In this document: piece by piece, positions 1 through 8,731 of the stretch
Layout of the letters: every line of letters begins with the position of its first letter
How positions within the stretch are numbered: the first letter of the stretch is position 1
Assembly (NCBI GenBank): GCA_002725995.1
Contig: PBRQ01000034.1
Span: 1-50,150 of the forward strand
DNA: 50,150 nucleotides
Direction of reading: 5' to 3'
From: Gammaproteobacteria bacterium
GTDB lineage: Bacteria; Pseudomonadota; Gammaproteobacteria; Pseudomonadales; Azotimanducaceae
Notes under the pieces: generated by a model
The model's input: only the letters and a program-made list of their open reading frames with translations
Database searches by the model: none
What the model was told of the DNA's origin: nothing
Made by a program: the position numbers and the translations under genes

Positions 1-601
1 AATGAATTTTCGCCCCTCTCTTTTTTGCATTCCTCAAGGTGGCCATGGGGTCTGCAACCGAGACAAAACTCATGTGTGAAATACGCGGGTTGGCGCCAAG
101 GATAATCAGGAAATCCGTATGATCAAGGTCGGGAATCGGGTGAATGGTGCTGGAGCCAAAAATGGCCTCACTGCCAGCAAACTTGTTGGAGCAGTCCTGG
201 GTTCCGGCACTGAAATTCTTTCTGATCTGGTTCTTGACCAAGAAGGACCCGATTGCCGGTCCCGCCGTGGTGTTAAAAGCCAGGGGGTTGCCGGTATAGG
301 AAGCGAGTGATTCTGCACCATATTTTTCTCGCACGGCGGACAGTCTTGACGCTATCTCTGTAGCCGCCTCATCCCAGTTGAGTGCCTCAAAGTTCCCATC
401 GGCAGTTTTCTTCAACGGATGATTCAGACGATCAGGGTCCCTGTGAATCTCAAGTGTCGCCAGACCCTTGTGGCATGCAAATCCCCTTGTTACAGGATGA
501 TTCTTGTCCGGTTTCAGGCTGACAATTTCATCATCTTCAATTTCGGCAACCAGGGCGCAGGAGGGTTCACAGACTCGGCAGAAGGTGTTCGCTGTTTTCA
601 T
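1..601 (-). CDS. Molybdopterin oxidoreductase, N-terminal part (runs off left edge)
   Basis: Reading leftward from ATG at 601-599 gives 200 codons without a stop before the window ends. The N-terminus carries the iron-sulfur signature of the DMSO-reductase family: C8, C11, C15 and C43 (CxxCxxxC then FACHKG). It is followed by NWDEA near residue 77 and a LGANP segment that belongs to the molybdopterin-binding fold. The protein would bind one [4Fe-4S] cluster and bis-MGD and catalyse an unknown redox reaction. No Tat signal precedes C8, so a cytoplasmic location is inferred. A GGAAAGGAAA stretch lies just upstream of the start. It is divergent from the Nudix gene at 802. A second, more complete family member lies at 42150-44393. 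The substrate cannot be called from this fragment. Confidence 0.88.
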   Translation of the reverse strand, partial: MKTANTFCRVCEPSCALVAEIEDDEIVSLKPDKNHPVTRGFACHKGLATLEIHRDPDRLNHPLKKTADGNFEALNWDEAATEIASRLSAVREKYGAESLASYTGNPLAFNTTAGPAIGSFLVKNQIRKNFSAGTQDCSNKFAGSEAIFGSSTIHPIPDLDHTDFLIILGANPRISHMSFVSVADPMATLRNAKKRGAKIH

Positions 602-801
602 AATCGCTGTTTCCTTTCCGGAAATTGGTGTCTTCGAGCAGATACTGCAATAGAGAAGTAACGTCAGCTACCTATAACAGCTTTCTGGAACGGGCAGCCA
701 GCGAGAAACTTAATGTCGAGCAAGATCAAGCTGGACATGTCCCTGTACAAGTCGAATACTCAACGATTCAAAAGTGAATGTCTAATTTTGGTGGAAACTT
801 T

Positions 802-1353
802 ATGTCTAAACCCATTAAACCCTGGACTCGAAAGAGCATGCGGCAAATAGCAGATTGCCGGGTTTTAAGTGTGCACGAAACCACATCCGGATCGCCAGAT
901 GGTGGTGAAGAACATAATTTCTACGTCATGGAATCCGCTGACTGGGTAAATGTAGTGCCAGTTACAAGCGAAAATGAACTCGTCTGCATACGGCAGTTTC
1001 GTCATGGCAGTGATGAGATCACGCTGGAGATTCCCGGCGGTATTGTTGATCCGGGTGAAGATCCGGCGGACGCCGCTGCTCGGGAGTGTCTGGAAGAAAC
1101 CGGCTATGAAACGGGTGAGTTGGTATCCCTTGGAGTTTTGAATCCTAACCCGGCACTCTTTACCAACAGGTTACATACATTTGTTGCGCCTAATGCGAAG
1201 CATGTCGCGGAAGTCAGCAACACGTCGACAGAGCAAACCGAAGTGCAACTCATCCCTATGGAACAGTTGGCCGATTTCCTGACCTCCGGGGAGATTGATC
1301 ACGCCCTGGTGACCGCCAGTCTTTGGCGGATGCTGTACTTTCTCAAGCGATAG
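802..1353 (+). CDS. Nudix hydrolase, ADP-ribose pyrophosphatase-like
   Basis: This 183-residue protein has a complete Nudix box (G-x5-E-x7-RE-x2-EE-x-G) beginning GGIVDPGE and ending RECLEETGY. It is preceded by IRQFRHG and LEIPGG, as in the ADP-ribose/nucleoside-diphosphate-sugar pyrophosphatase branch. It most likely hydrolyses a nucleoside diphosphate linked to a sugar or similar group in the cytoplasm. The start at 802 is chosen because GGTGGA sits six bases upstream. An in-frame ATG at 778 would add eight residues (MSNFGGNF) but has a poorer ribosome binding site. It stands alone, divergent from the molybdenum enzyme at 1-601. Confidence 0.9.
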   Translation: MSKPIKPWTRKSMRQIADCRVLSVHETTSGSPDGGEEHNFYVMESADWVNVVPVTSENELVCIRQFRHGSDEITLEIPGGIVDPGEDPADAAARECLEETGYETGELVSLGVLNPNPALFTNRLHTFVAPNAKHVAEVSNTSTEQTEVQLIPMEQLADFLTSGEIDHALVTASLWRMLYFLKR

Positions 1354-1415
1354 ATCGCAAAAATAGTATCAGTGGGCCTAGTACCAATATAGCAATTGGA
1401 TGCACAGCTCACGCT

Positions 1416-2009
1416 TCATGTGACGAGGCTTGTGGCGATGGGTTTTGCCCGTAGGGTGAGTTGGTGCCTGCGCTTAAAATTGTCCATGGCTTCGACCGGT
1501 GGCTTTCTAGAATCCTGCCAGACCGAGAGGTCCTGATACCAGGTAATTAGCAGCATCTTGCCCTGCTCCGATTCCTGGTCCTGCTCTGCAAAGAGGCACT
1601 GTACTTCAGCTTCATACCCCGGCTCAAAGGTGAGCCAGGCCTCGGCGGAGAGTTCGGCGATTTTTTCGATGTCACGATTCATCACATCAAACCAGCGAAA
1701 AACGTAAACGCCTTCTCGGGTCCTTGGTGCATGGTCCGTGGGTCGCGCGGTTGGCACCAGGTTGATGGTTTCGGCCAGCTTAAATTCGTTGCCTGGGTCA
1801 AGCTGATCCTGGTCCGCGAAAGCAGTCTCAGAACTCACCACCAGGTATAGATCGTTGGTCGCCATGCCCAACAACCCCTGAAAAATGCCATAGGTAATCA
1901 GGCCCCTATCTCCAAGGTCAGGAATTAGCCTCCTGTGGACATAATCAAGCAGTTTGTTGATGTCGGGATGATTGGGATCCCTGAGCAGGTTGACTTGATA
2001 GTAACGCAT
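1416..2009 (-). CDS. Conserved hypothetical protein, about 197 residues
   Basis: The protein begins MRYYQVNLLRDP and has no signal peptide or membrane segment, so it should be cytosolic. The pattern of short beta strands (RYYQVNLL, LITYGIFQG, DLYLVVSS, VYVFRWFDV, KMLLITWYQD) with intervening helices resembles a dimeric alpha-beta barrel fold of the NIPSNAP/ABM type. That is only a fold impression and I do not recognise the family. ATG at 2009 is preferred over the TTG at 2075, which would add 22 unpromising residues. No clear Shine-Dalgarno is visible. It stands alone in the leftward direction, upstream of a broken gene and convergent with the Nudix gene. Confidence 0.65.
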   Translation of the reverse strand: MRYYQVNLLRDPNHPDINKLLDYVHRRLIPDLGDRGLITYGIFQGLLGMATNDLYLVVSSETAFADQDQLDPGNEFKLAETINLVPTARPTDHAPRTREGVYVFRWFDVMNRDIEKIAELSAEAWLTFEPGYEAEVQCLFAEQDQESEQGKMLLITWYQDLSVWQDSRKPPVEAMDNFKRRHQLTLRAKPIATSLVT

Positions 2010-2189
2010 AGTGGAAAAGTACCCTGTGGTGTAGGTCGACCTTATACCAGTTAGTTCTTGTCCGCAAAAAGACAAGTATTACCGACTATCGCCACCCGGT
2101 AATACCGTCAGGCAAATAATATAGCTACCTATGAAGGGATAGACCAGCTAGGCCGGTTCGCTCGATACTTGGAATTTGGCGAGAAAGGT

Positions 2190-2923
2190 CTAGCGCGGCA
2201 GTGATATCCCACCCTCAATGCCACGAGAGCGTACGCCACCTTTTACGTTGCGGATTTTGATGCCGCCGGAGCCATCGCTTCCGATCTCAACATCGGCGCC
2301 CGTATCCTGGATATCAATATCACCGGAACTGTCCCTGGGTATGTGAACCATGCCGGTAACCGCGCGGATATCAATATCACCAGAGCTGTCGGAAACCTCA
2401 AGGTTACCCTGCAGGTCCCGGACCTCAACGCGTCCGGATGAGTCATTGATCTCAAGGGAGGTCCTATTTTCATCGACCCTGATATTCCCTGAACTGTCCC
2501 CAATTCTGGTTACGGAAACGGCGTTTATAAGAATGTCTCCGCTGCTGTCTCTTACTATTGTTGGCAGGCCCACTGGTATGGCCAGGTTAACATCTATGTA
2601 GGCATAGTCGGCGTCGAAGTTGTCATCGTGGTAAGGAATAATGACAGTGAGTTCCAGCGTTCTACCATCCCTTTCTACATACATCCAGTGTTATCAATTC
2701 AAGCCATTGCTCCTCATCGGCGCAGGCGCGACCATTAGCGCTGACGCTGTCATTCACGCCACGCTGAATATCCAGGTATCCGGCAAGAACATTGAGTCTG
2801 AGTTCAGATATATCGGTTGCAGAGATTTCTTCCGCAATGGATTTGCTAACCCTGCAGGGGGCAGCAATAGCAGGGGCCATGCATGATGCAGGATAGCAAG
2901 GCGAAGAAGACCAGCTGTTTCAT
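2190..2923 (-). pseudogene. Secreted beta-helix protein with DSSG repeats (DUF4097/adhesin-like), two frameshifts
   Basis: A GGAGG ribosome binding site precedes ATG at 2923, which starts a clear signal peptide (MKQLVFFALLSCIMH). That frame soon ends in a stop. The sequence then continues in a second frame from about 2880 (APAIAAPCRVSKSIAEEIS onward, with a VLAGYLDIQRG strand) and in a third frame from about 2690 (YVERDGRTLEL onward) to the stop at 2190. Each switch corresponds to one extra base. The C-terminal half has at least six repeats of DSSG(D/N/R)-I/V spaced about 20 residues, as expected for a right-handed beta helix like DUF4097 proteins. The intact product would have been exported. 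Either this is a decayed gene or the read carries two indel errors. Confidence 0.75.
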
Positions 2924-3081
2924 TTTTTTGCCTCCAAAAGTTAATACTTAGATGGCAATAGTGGCCAGCTGGTTTAAATCCAAATCAATATGATAACTAT
3001 TTTTTGTGTAATTGGTGTCGCCGGCTGAGATGCCCAGCCGATGAGGTCCACCAGAAGCCTTGTCCGCGCGCGTGCTACCAG

Positions 3082-3936
3082 CTAGGCGCTGGAAGGCAGG
3101 GTATATTCCTGGAGTTTGTTTACGCGGATCATTTGCTTGATGGCGTGGACGTACGTAGGGCCAAGCTCGGAATAGTGCTGCAGCCCGTCTGTCAGGGCCA
3201 ACCCCATATAGTGATTCTGCAGATTTCGCTGCTCTGAGCGAATGAGTCTCAGGTCGCGGTAGGCCCTGTGCGTATTGATGTTGTGCATGTAGGCCCTGAC
3301 GCTATCCTGCACTGAATCATAGCTGGCGATCTCATGGGACAGGCCTTCGTCTCTGGATCGTGGCTTAAGGCCACAACCTGAGCTAAAGCACCAGATACCG
3401 AAGTAGTTATTAGCCTTGACAGCGAACCTGGATGTACCCCATCCGGATTCGTTGGCTGACTGTGCGAGTACGAGAGAAGCGGGCACCATGTCCACACGCT
3501 CCAAGAGTTGATCTGTATGTTGTGTGTCAACCTTGAATGGCGCTTTCATACCATACCGTTTGAACAACTGAGTCAGGTACTGGTGCTCCCCCCTTTGCAA
3601 CACCATACCCTTTTCCAACCTAGTGGAGATGACCATCAGTTTAGAGCGTTCTTTGCGAATATTTGCGTTCGATTCGCGAATTAACGGTAGCATGAACTCA
3701 AAGAAAACCCGCTTTTTCTGCGCGACATCCAGGTAGGCAGAAAAGTCAGGGACTCTCTCGGTTTGTGGTTGAGGCACAACTGCTGCAGTTGTCTGCTCAA
3801 CGTCTTGTGGCCCGTTATTATTCGGGCTTTCCTCGGCAGGAAATTTAGATATCAGGGGTGGAAACTGGGAAATATAAAGTACATCGCTGACTGGAAATGC
3901 CAGGAGCATTAGTAATGTAATGGGAAGCCACTTCAT
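3082..3936 (-). CDS. Bax-like endo-beta-N-acetylglucosaminidase
   Basis: This is a 284-residue protein, close to the length of E. coli Bax. The N-terminus (MKWLPITLLMLLAFPVSDV) is a signal peptide or membrane anchor, followed by a Pro/Gln/Asn-rich linker. The C-terminal half carries the glucosaminidase (PF01832) signature: LAQSANESGWGTSRFA with the probable catalytic Glu, then NNYFGIWCF. The tail segment AYMHNINTHRAYRDLR matches Bax-type proteins. It is expected to cleave peptidoglycan glycan strands in the periplasm; that role is from family knowledge. ATG at 3936 is preferred over GTG at 3954 because it puts the hydrophobic stretch directly after the start. It is a monocistronic leftward gene. 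Confidence 0.85.
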   Translation of the reverse strand: MKWLPITLLMLLAFPVSDVLYISQFPPLISKFPAEESPNNNGPQDVEQTTAAVVPQPQTERVPDFSAYLDVAQKKRVFFEFMLPLIRESNANIRKERSKLMVISTRLEKGMVLQRGEHQYLTQLFKRYGMKAPFKVDTQHTDQLLERVDMVPASLVLAQSANESGWGTSRFAVKANNYFGIWCFSSGCGLKPRSRDEGLSHEIASYDSVQDSVRAYMHNINTHRAYRDLRLIRSEQRNLQNHYMGLALTDGLQHYSELGPTYVHAIKQMIRVNKLQEYTLPSSA

Positions 3937-4048
3937 CGCTATGTCATACCACACAATATGGAGATAATTTCATTATATTCATTATTCCTTCATTATCAAC
4001 TGGAAATCTTCACTATTTTAGCAAAATCTCCGAGTTGCCCGGTCAACG

Positions 4049-4281
4049 ATGGTGGAGAAATCTAAAAGCGAGATCCCTCGACTGTGCTGGGGACGACCGT
4101 GGCGGGGTCATTTCGCCTGCCCGGGGCGAACGCCCGTGAGCCAAACCAATGTCATTTCGATCGAAGGGCACGAAGTGGCCAAATTAAATAGCACCTTCGT
4201 TCGGGATGACGGTAGCGCGGGTAGTTCGCACCTTCGTTCGGGATGACGGTAGCGCGCTTAACTCGCACCTTCACTCGGGAT
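4049..4281. repeat. Intergenic repeat array with 37-bp periodic units
   Basis: The roughly 350-base space between the genes at 3936 and 4287 holds no convincing gene. Two identical 29-bp units (4191-4219 and 4228-4256) begin GCACCTTCGTTCGGG and end TAGCGCG. A third, shortened and diverged copy starts at 4265, so the period is exactly 37 bp. The left part (4049-4190) has related elements, GAGATCCCTCGACTGTGCT and two GTCATTTCG motifs. These resemble the dispersed intergenic elements seen in many proteobacterial genomes. The ORF that spans the array is low-complexity and lacks a ribosome binding site. Confidence 0.75.
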
Positions 4282-4286
4282 TCAGG

Positions 4287-5132
4287 TTACTTTGTCAGCG
4301 GTCTTAACCTTACCCAGCCATTCTCCACATCTGTTTCCCCTGTCTCATACCCTTCTTCTCCGGGCATAACAATCACCTTGGTACCAGTCAGGACTCTGGC
4401 CCGGTGATCGGGTTGATTGGCAGCAACTGATTCAATGACCTGGGAGGCTGAATCAAACTGCGCCAGGTTTTTAACCATTCTTAGGGTAGGACTCATGAGC
4501 GTCATTTCACCTGCTTCTTCCTCGCGTAGTATTTCCCTTGGCGACATCCACTTCGAATGCACGAGCTCACCATCGTCGTGGATTGGCGTCTGGTTGCCTG
4601 GCATTCGAGCAATAAAGAAGCGCGCGTCAAACCTTCGTGGCGGGCCTGCAGGCGTTACCCACCTGGCAATGTAATGCATCTCGCCAGCGTCCATAATCAG
4701 ATTCTCATCCTTGATGATCTCAATGAAATTCCTGTTTGAATCGTTGATTTCGTCGCGATGCTGCTGAAATCGTTTCTCGATTGAAGGGTCAGACAGATCC
4801 AGCGGCTGTAATGTATCTTTCTGCAGTGCCAGCAGTATCCCCGCCTCTTCAAAAGCTTCCCTGAAGGCAGCGACGTAGTAAGCGAGACCTCCGGATTCCA
4901 GCCCCATGAGGTGACTGGCCTCTGCATCACTTCGGTGAATACTGATAGCCTGAAACTCGGAGGAGTCATCCGTGGCATCAACGGCACCGCCGGGAAAAAC
5001 CCACATTCCACCTGCAAAAACTGTTTTGGCGTGGCGTTCCATCATGAACAGCTGCAGGTCCGGTCTGTCTCCAATGAGCATTACGGTGGCCGCTGGTCTT
5101 ATCTGAACCTGATCTGGATCATAGTCATTCAT
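4287..5132 (-). CDS. Nudix hydrolase, NUDT19-like CoA/acyl-CoA diphosphatase
   Basis: This 281-residue protein starts MNDYDPDQVQIRPAATVML and has the arrangement typical of the NUDT19/RP2 group. The glycine-rich start of the Nudix box (MWVFPGGAVD) is separated by about 30 residues from its helix (AAFREAFEEAGIL). That helix retains the REAFEEAG metal-binding core. Family members hydrolyse CoA or acyl-CoA to 3'5'-ADP and phosphopantetheine. That activity is inferred, and fits the acyl-CoA genes further along. The ATG at 5132 is preferred to a TTG at 5141. There is no strong ribosome binding site. The protein is cytoplasmic and stands alone. Confidence 0.85.
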   Translation of the reverse strand: MNDYDPDQVQIRPAATVMLIGDRPDLQLFMMERHAKTVFAGGMWVFPGGAVDATDDSSEFQAISIHRSDAEASHLMGLESGGLAYYVAAFREAFEEAGILLALQKDTLQPLDLSDPSIEKRFQQHRDEINDSNRNFIEIIKDENLIMDAGEMHYIARWVTPAGPPRRFDARFFIARMPGNQTPIHDDGELVHSKWMSPREILREEEAGEMTLMSPTLRMVKNLAQFDSASQVIESVAANQPDHRARVLTGTKVIVMPGEEGYETGETDVENGWVRLRPLTK

Positions 5133-5227
5133 CCGGTTCAAGCTACCATAGATGCAATTTCGACGTAAACATGCAAAATAGTCGGTACCTTGGCAGGCTG
5201 AAAATCATCGGTGTTGGTTGTTGATTT

Positions 5228-5254
5228 GTCGCGAGCGGGCTTAAGGCCCGCGAC
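5228..5254. repeat. REP-like GC-rich palindrome
   Basis: GTCGCG at the left and CGCGAC at the right flank a GCGGGC-TTAAG-GCCCGC core, giving a strong imperfect hairpin. It sits in the gap between the divergent genes at 5132 (leftward) and 5308 (rightward). Its shape resembles REP elements of pseudomonads and relatives. The lack of a trailing T-run argues against a terminator. Confidence 0.5.
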
Positions 5255-5307
5255 AGTGAAAGAGTGTGGGGGTGTACTTTTTCAGCAACTCGTAAAAGGA
5301 GATTGTT

Positions 5308-5799
5308 GTGAGACCAAGCGTTGCAGTTTTTTTACCATCCTGCTGTCTTTCAATGCGTTCGCGGCAAAGGAAATCATCCTCAAGGATGGAAGCCGAATTC
5401 GTGGTGACGTCCAATCGATGCAGAATGGCATGTACCAGGTCCGTACTGACTCCATGGGGACTATTCAGCTGAACAGTGGACAAAGATGTCCGCAGTATCG
5501 TTCCTATTGGCTCACAGGCTCCCGGAGGATCAGCAGGCTCTGGCAGCGCTTCTGCACCCGGTTCATCTTCAACAAAATCGGCTATTGACTCAATTAAATC
5601 AAACATCGTGAGAAGTCCCGGGTTGATGAGCACGATTATGGAACTGCAGAATGATCCACAGATGCAAGCGGTTCTAGCTGACCCGGAAGTCATGAGGGCG
5701 GTACAGAATTTTAACCTCCAGGCATTGAGCAGCAACCCCAAGATCAAGGCGCTGATGAAGAATGCAAAAATCAGACGCATTAACAATGCAGTGAAATAA
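5308..5799 (+). pseudogene. Small secreted protein, two frameshifts
   Basis: AAAAGGAG precedes GTG at 5308. Adding one T to the T7 run at 5327-5333 would give a textbook signal peptide (MRPSVAVFFTILLSFNAFAA). The sequence then reads KEIILKDGSRIRGDVQSM and on to about 5478, the KDGS..G beta-rich domain seen in many small exported proteins. The frame breaks again near 5478, where one surplus G would restore the link to DVRSIVPIGSQ. The C-terminal part continues with a Gly/Ser linker and DPEVMRAVQNFNLQALSSNPKIK to the stop at 5799. One missing and one extra base are needed, so the gene is decayed or the assembly has homopolymer errors. The function is unknown. Confidence 0.7.
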
Positions 5800-5831
5800 A
5801 GACTGATTGCAGGCAGGTTTTTTCAGCCATT

Positions 5832-8660
5832 CTATTCTAGCAGTGGCTTCAGGTAGCGCCCGGTTTCAGACCTTTTGATCTTTATCACCTGCTCCGGTTT
5901 TCCTTTGGCGATGACCTTCCCGCCTTCCGGGCCACCACTGGGTCCGAGATCAATAATCCAGTCCGCAGTTTTGATGACGTCCAGGTTGTGCTCGATGACG
6001 GTGACGCTATTGCCGGCATTCACCAGCCGGTTCAGTACGATGAGCAGCTTGCGCACATCATCGAAATGCAGGCCTGTAGTTGGTTCGTCCAGGATGTAAA
6101 AAGTTCTGCCCGTTGCAATCTTGGAGAGCTCTCTTGCCAGTTTGATCCTTTGAGCTTCGCCCCCGGAAAGTGTTGATGACGGCTGTCCAAGGTGGAGATA
6201 GTCCAGTCCGACGTCCATCAGCAGCTGTAACTTTGTACGGATCTTCGGGTGCTCCGAGAAGTGCTCCACAGCTTCGGCTACCGTCAGGTCCAATATGTCG
6301 GCAATGGAACTGTTGCGGTACTTAACTTCAAGCGTCGCTTCATTGAAGCGCTTACCCTTGCAGTCTTCGCATTTGACGAATACATCCGATAAAAAGTGCA
6401 TCTCGATTCGGCGAACTCCGTCACCCCGACAGGTTTCACAGCGACCGCCCTTGACGTTGAAGGAGAATCGACCCGGCTTATAACCGCGCATACGGGAACC
6501 CGGTAACATAGAGAAGAACTTTCTTATTTCGTCAAACACCTTGATGTAGGTAACCGGGTTACTTCTTGGTGTTCTGCCAATCGGGCGCTGATCAATAGCG
6601 ACGACCTTGTCCAGTTGCTCAAGACCTTTGATCTCATCATGAGCACCTACGCGCTTGGTGGAGTTATGGAACTGCCGGGCCAGTGCCGGGTACAGAATGT
6701 CATTGACCAGTGTGGACTTTCCAGCACCTGAAACGCCTGTTACCGCGGTCATGACGCCGAGGGGAAAATCAACATTCAGGTTTTTCAGATTGTTAGCGCG
6801 GGCTCCGAGTACACTCACGACACCCGTGGCCCGGCGCCGATCTGAGCAAAATTCGATAGCTTTTTTGCCAGACAGGTAATTACCCGTAACGGAACTTTGT
6901 TTTTTCTCAAGGCTCTTTGGCGTGCCGGCATGCACAATACTGCCACCACGAATACCAGCGCCAGGACCGAAATCAATCACGTAGTCGGCGCTGCGGATGG
7001 TTTCCTCGTCATGCTCTACTACCACGACGGTATTTCCAATATCTCGCATCTTCCGCAGGGTGCGAAGCAACTTTTCATTGTCTCGCTGATGCAGGCCGAT
7101 GCTGGGTTCGTCGAGAATGTAGATGACACCGGAGAGCTCAGAACCTACCTGGCTGGCAAGGCGGATCCGCTGTGATTCACCACCGGACAGGGAAGGTCCG
7201 AGTCGTTCCAGGGACAGATAGGAGAGGCCAACAGAATTGAGGAAGTTCAACCGGTTGCAGATCTCCTTCAACACCTCCGTGGCTATTTCACCAGCAGCGC
7301 CGGGAAGATTGAGATTATCAAAGAAGTGGTGGGTTCTATCTATCGTCCAGGCAGAGATATCGACGATTGTCTGACCGCCTACCTGAACGGCGGCACTTTC
7401 CGGCTGCAGTCTCACGCCATTACAGGTGGTACAGGGTGTTGAGGCCAGGAACTGGGAATACCAGCGTTTCATCCCCTCTGAGTTCGTGTTACGGAAACGG
7501 CGCATCAGTTGGTTCATCATTCCTTCATAGCGGGAATTGCTGGTGCCGCGAGTACCCCAGATTATCTTGTACTTTGTTTCTCCCGTCCCCAGCATTATTT
7601 TTTCTCGCTGCACCCTGGTCAGTTTTCTCCAGGGCTTATCCAACGGGATTTTCAGGTGTTTGAAGGCCTGGCGGTAGAACACGGATCCGGCAGAGTTTCT
7701 GTCGTCATCAATTCTACCAGCCGGTCGCAGTGCTCCTTCTCGCAGGGTCAGGTTCTTGTCCGGGACGACAAGATCCGGGTCAAAGGCCACCTGCGTTCCC
7801 AGACCGTTACAGTCATGGCACATACCCTGGGGGCTGTTAAATGAAAATGACTGCGGCGTCAGTGGAGGAAAGGAAATCCCACAGTGATTGCAGGACAAGT
7901 GCTCAGAAAAAATCTGATCTCCATTGGCTTCAGTATTGGCGATGAGCACGCCATCACCAAGCTTTAGTGCCTGCTCGACGGACTCCGTTAGTCTTTCAGC
8001 TATATCATCCTTCACTACCAGGCGGTCGATGACGGCCTCAACCGTATGCTTCTTGCGCTTGTCCAGTATTTCGATTTCCTCACTGCGCACCAGTTCCCCA
8101 TCGACCCGTAAGCGGACAAATCCCTGAGCGCGCGCATCTTCGAGTAGCTCGCGATGCTCCCCCTTGCGATTGACCAGTAGTGGAACAAGGATTAGGAGCC
8201 TGCTGCCCCTTGGGTAGGCCGAGAGTTCGCGGCTGATGTTCTGCGCTGACTGGCTCTGCACCTTGCTGCCACACTGGTGACAAAACTGTTCGCCGACCCG
8301 GGCATACAGAACACGCAGGTAGTCTGATATTTCGGTTATGGTGCCGACCGTGGAGCGGGGGTTGCGGCTGGTGGTTTTTTGTTCGATGGAGATAGTGGGA
8401 GACAGGCCCCTGATAGTATCGTACTTCGGCTTCTCCATTTGCCCGAGAAATTGCCTTGCATATGCTGATAGGGATTCGACATAACGTCTCTGCCCCTCGG
8501 CATATAAGGTGTCAAAGGCCAGCGAGGATTTTCCCGAACCGGAAACACCCGTCAATACAACAAGTTTTCGCTTCGGAATCTTTACTTCTATGGAATTAAG
8601 GTTGTGCTCCCGGGCACCACGGATCAGGATGTGGTCCAGTTCGTCTGAGGCTTTTTTCAT
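5832..8660 (-). CDS. uvrA: UvrABC excinuclease subunit A
   Basis: The 942-residue length matches E. coli UvrA (940). The N-terminal Walker A is GVSGSGKS at residues 38-45 and the second is GVSGAGKS in the C-terminal half. Both ABC signatures ([16 protein letters not shown]) and Walker B/H-loop segments (YILDEP followed by VEHD or IEHN) are present. Cysteine pairs for zinc binding occur at CHQC, at CNHC with CHDC, and at CETC with CEDC. UvrA dimers find bulky DNA lesions and load UvrB for nucleotide excision repair. The ATG at 8660 begins [16 protein letters not shown]. It is transcribed alone. A weak SOS-box-like site lies upstream (separate entry). Confidence 0.98.
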   Translation of the reverse strand: MKKASDELDHILIRGAREHNLNSIEVKIPKRKLVVLTGVSGSGKSSLAFDTLYAEGQRRYVESLSAYARQFLGQMEKPKYDTIRGLSPTISIEQKTTSRNPRSTVGTITEISDYLRVLYARVGEQFCHQCGSKVQSQSAQNISRELSAYPRGSRLLILVPLLVNRKGEHRELLEDARAQGFVRLRVDGELVRSEEIEILDKRKKHTVEAVIDRLVVKDDIAERLTESVEQALKLGDGVLIANTEANGDQIFSEHLSCNHCGISFPPLTPQSFSFNSPQGMCHDCNGLGTQVAFDPDLVVPDKNLTLREGALRPAGRIDDDRNSAGSVFYRQAFKHLKIPLDKPWRKLTRVQREKIMLGTGETKYKIIWGTRGTSNSRYEGMMNQLMRRFRNTNSEGMKRWYSQFLASTPCTTCNGVRLQPESAAVQVGGQTIVDISAWTIDRTHHFFDNLNLPGAAGEIATEVLKEICNRLNFLNSVGLSYLSLERLGPSLSGGESQRIRLASQVGSELSGVIYILDEPSIGLHQRDNEKLLRTLRKMRDIGNTVVVVEHDEETIRSADYVIDFGPGAGIRGGSIVHAGTPKSLEKKQSSVTGNYLSGKKAIEFCSDRRRATGVVSVLGARANNLKNLNVDFPLGVMTAVTGVSGAGKSTLVNDILYPALARQFHNSTKRVGAHDEIKGLEQLDKVVAIDQRPIGRTPRSNPVTYIKVFDEIRKFFSMLPGSRMRGYKPGRFSFNVKGGRCETCRGDGVRRIEMHFLSDVFVKCEDCKGKRFNEATLEVKYRNSSIADILDLTVAEAVEHFSEHPKIRTKLQLLMDVGLDYLHLGQPSSTLSGGEAQRIKLARELSKIATGRTFYILDEPTTGLHFDDVRKLLIVLNRLVNAGNSVTVIEHNLDVIKTADWIIDLGPSGGPEGGKVIAKGKPEQVIKIKRSETGRYLKPLLE

Positions 8661-8703
8661 CTACTTCTTATGGCTTTAGTGATTGTTGGAATAGGTTGGG
8701 CTC

Positions 8704-8719
8704 GCGTCTAACTATACAG
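8704..8719 (-). promoter_or_regulatory. Weak LexA-box-like site upstream of uvrA
   Basis: On the uvrA strand the sequence reads CTGT, eight bases, then ACGC. The gammaproteobacterial LexA consensus is CTGT-N8-ACAG, so the left half is perfect and the right half matches two of four bases. A -10-like TATAGT lies within it. uvrA is a classic SOS gene, which makes the position attractive, but the match is too weak to rely on. Confidence 0.25.
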
Positions 8720-8731
8720 TTTTTAGGGTGG

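Noticed and set aside
4049..4246. ORF of 65 codons on the plus strand
   Set aside because: It spans the repeat array, is low-complexity and has no ribosome binding site.
5875..8548. Many ORFs antisense to uvrA
   Set aside because: They are shadow frames in a highly conserved gene and lack ribosome binding sites.
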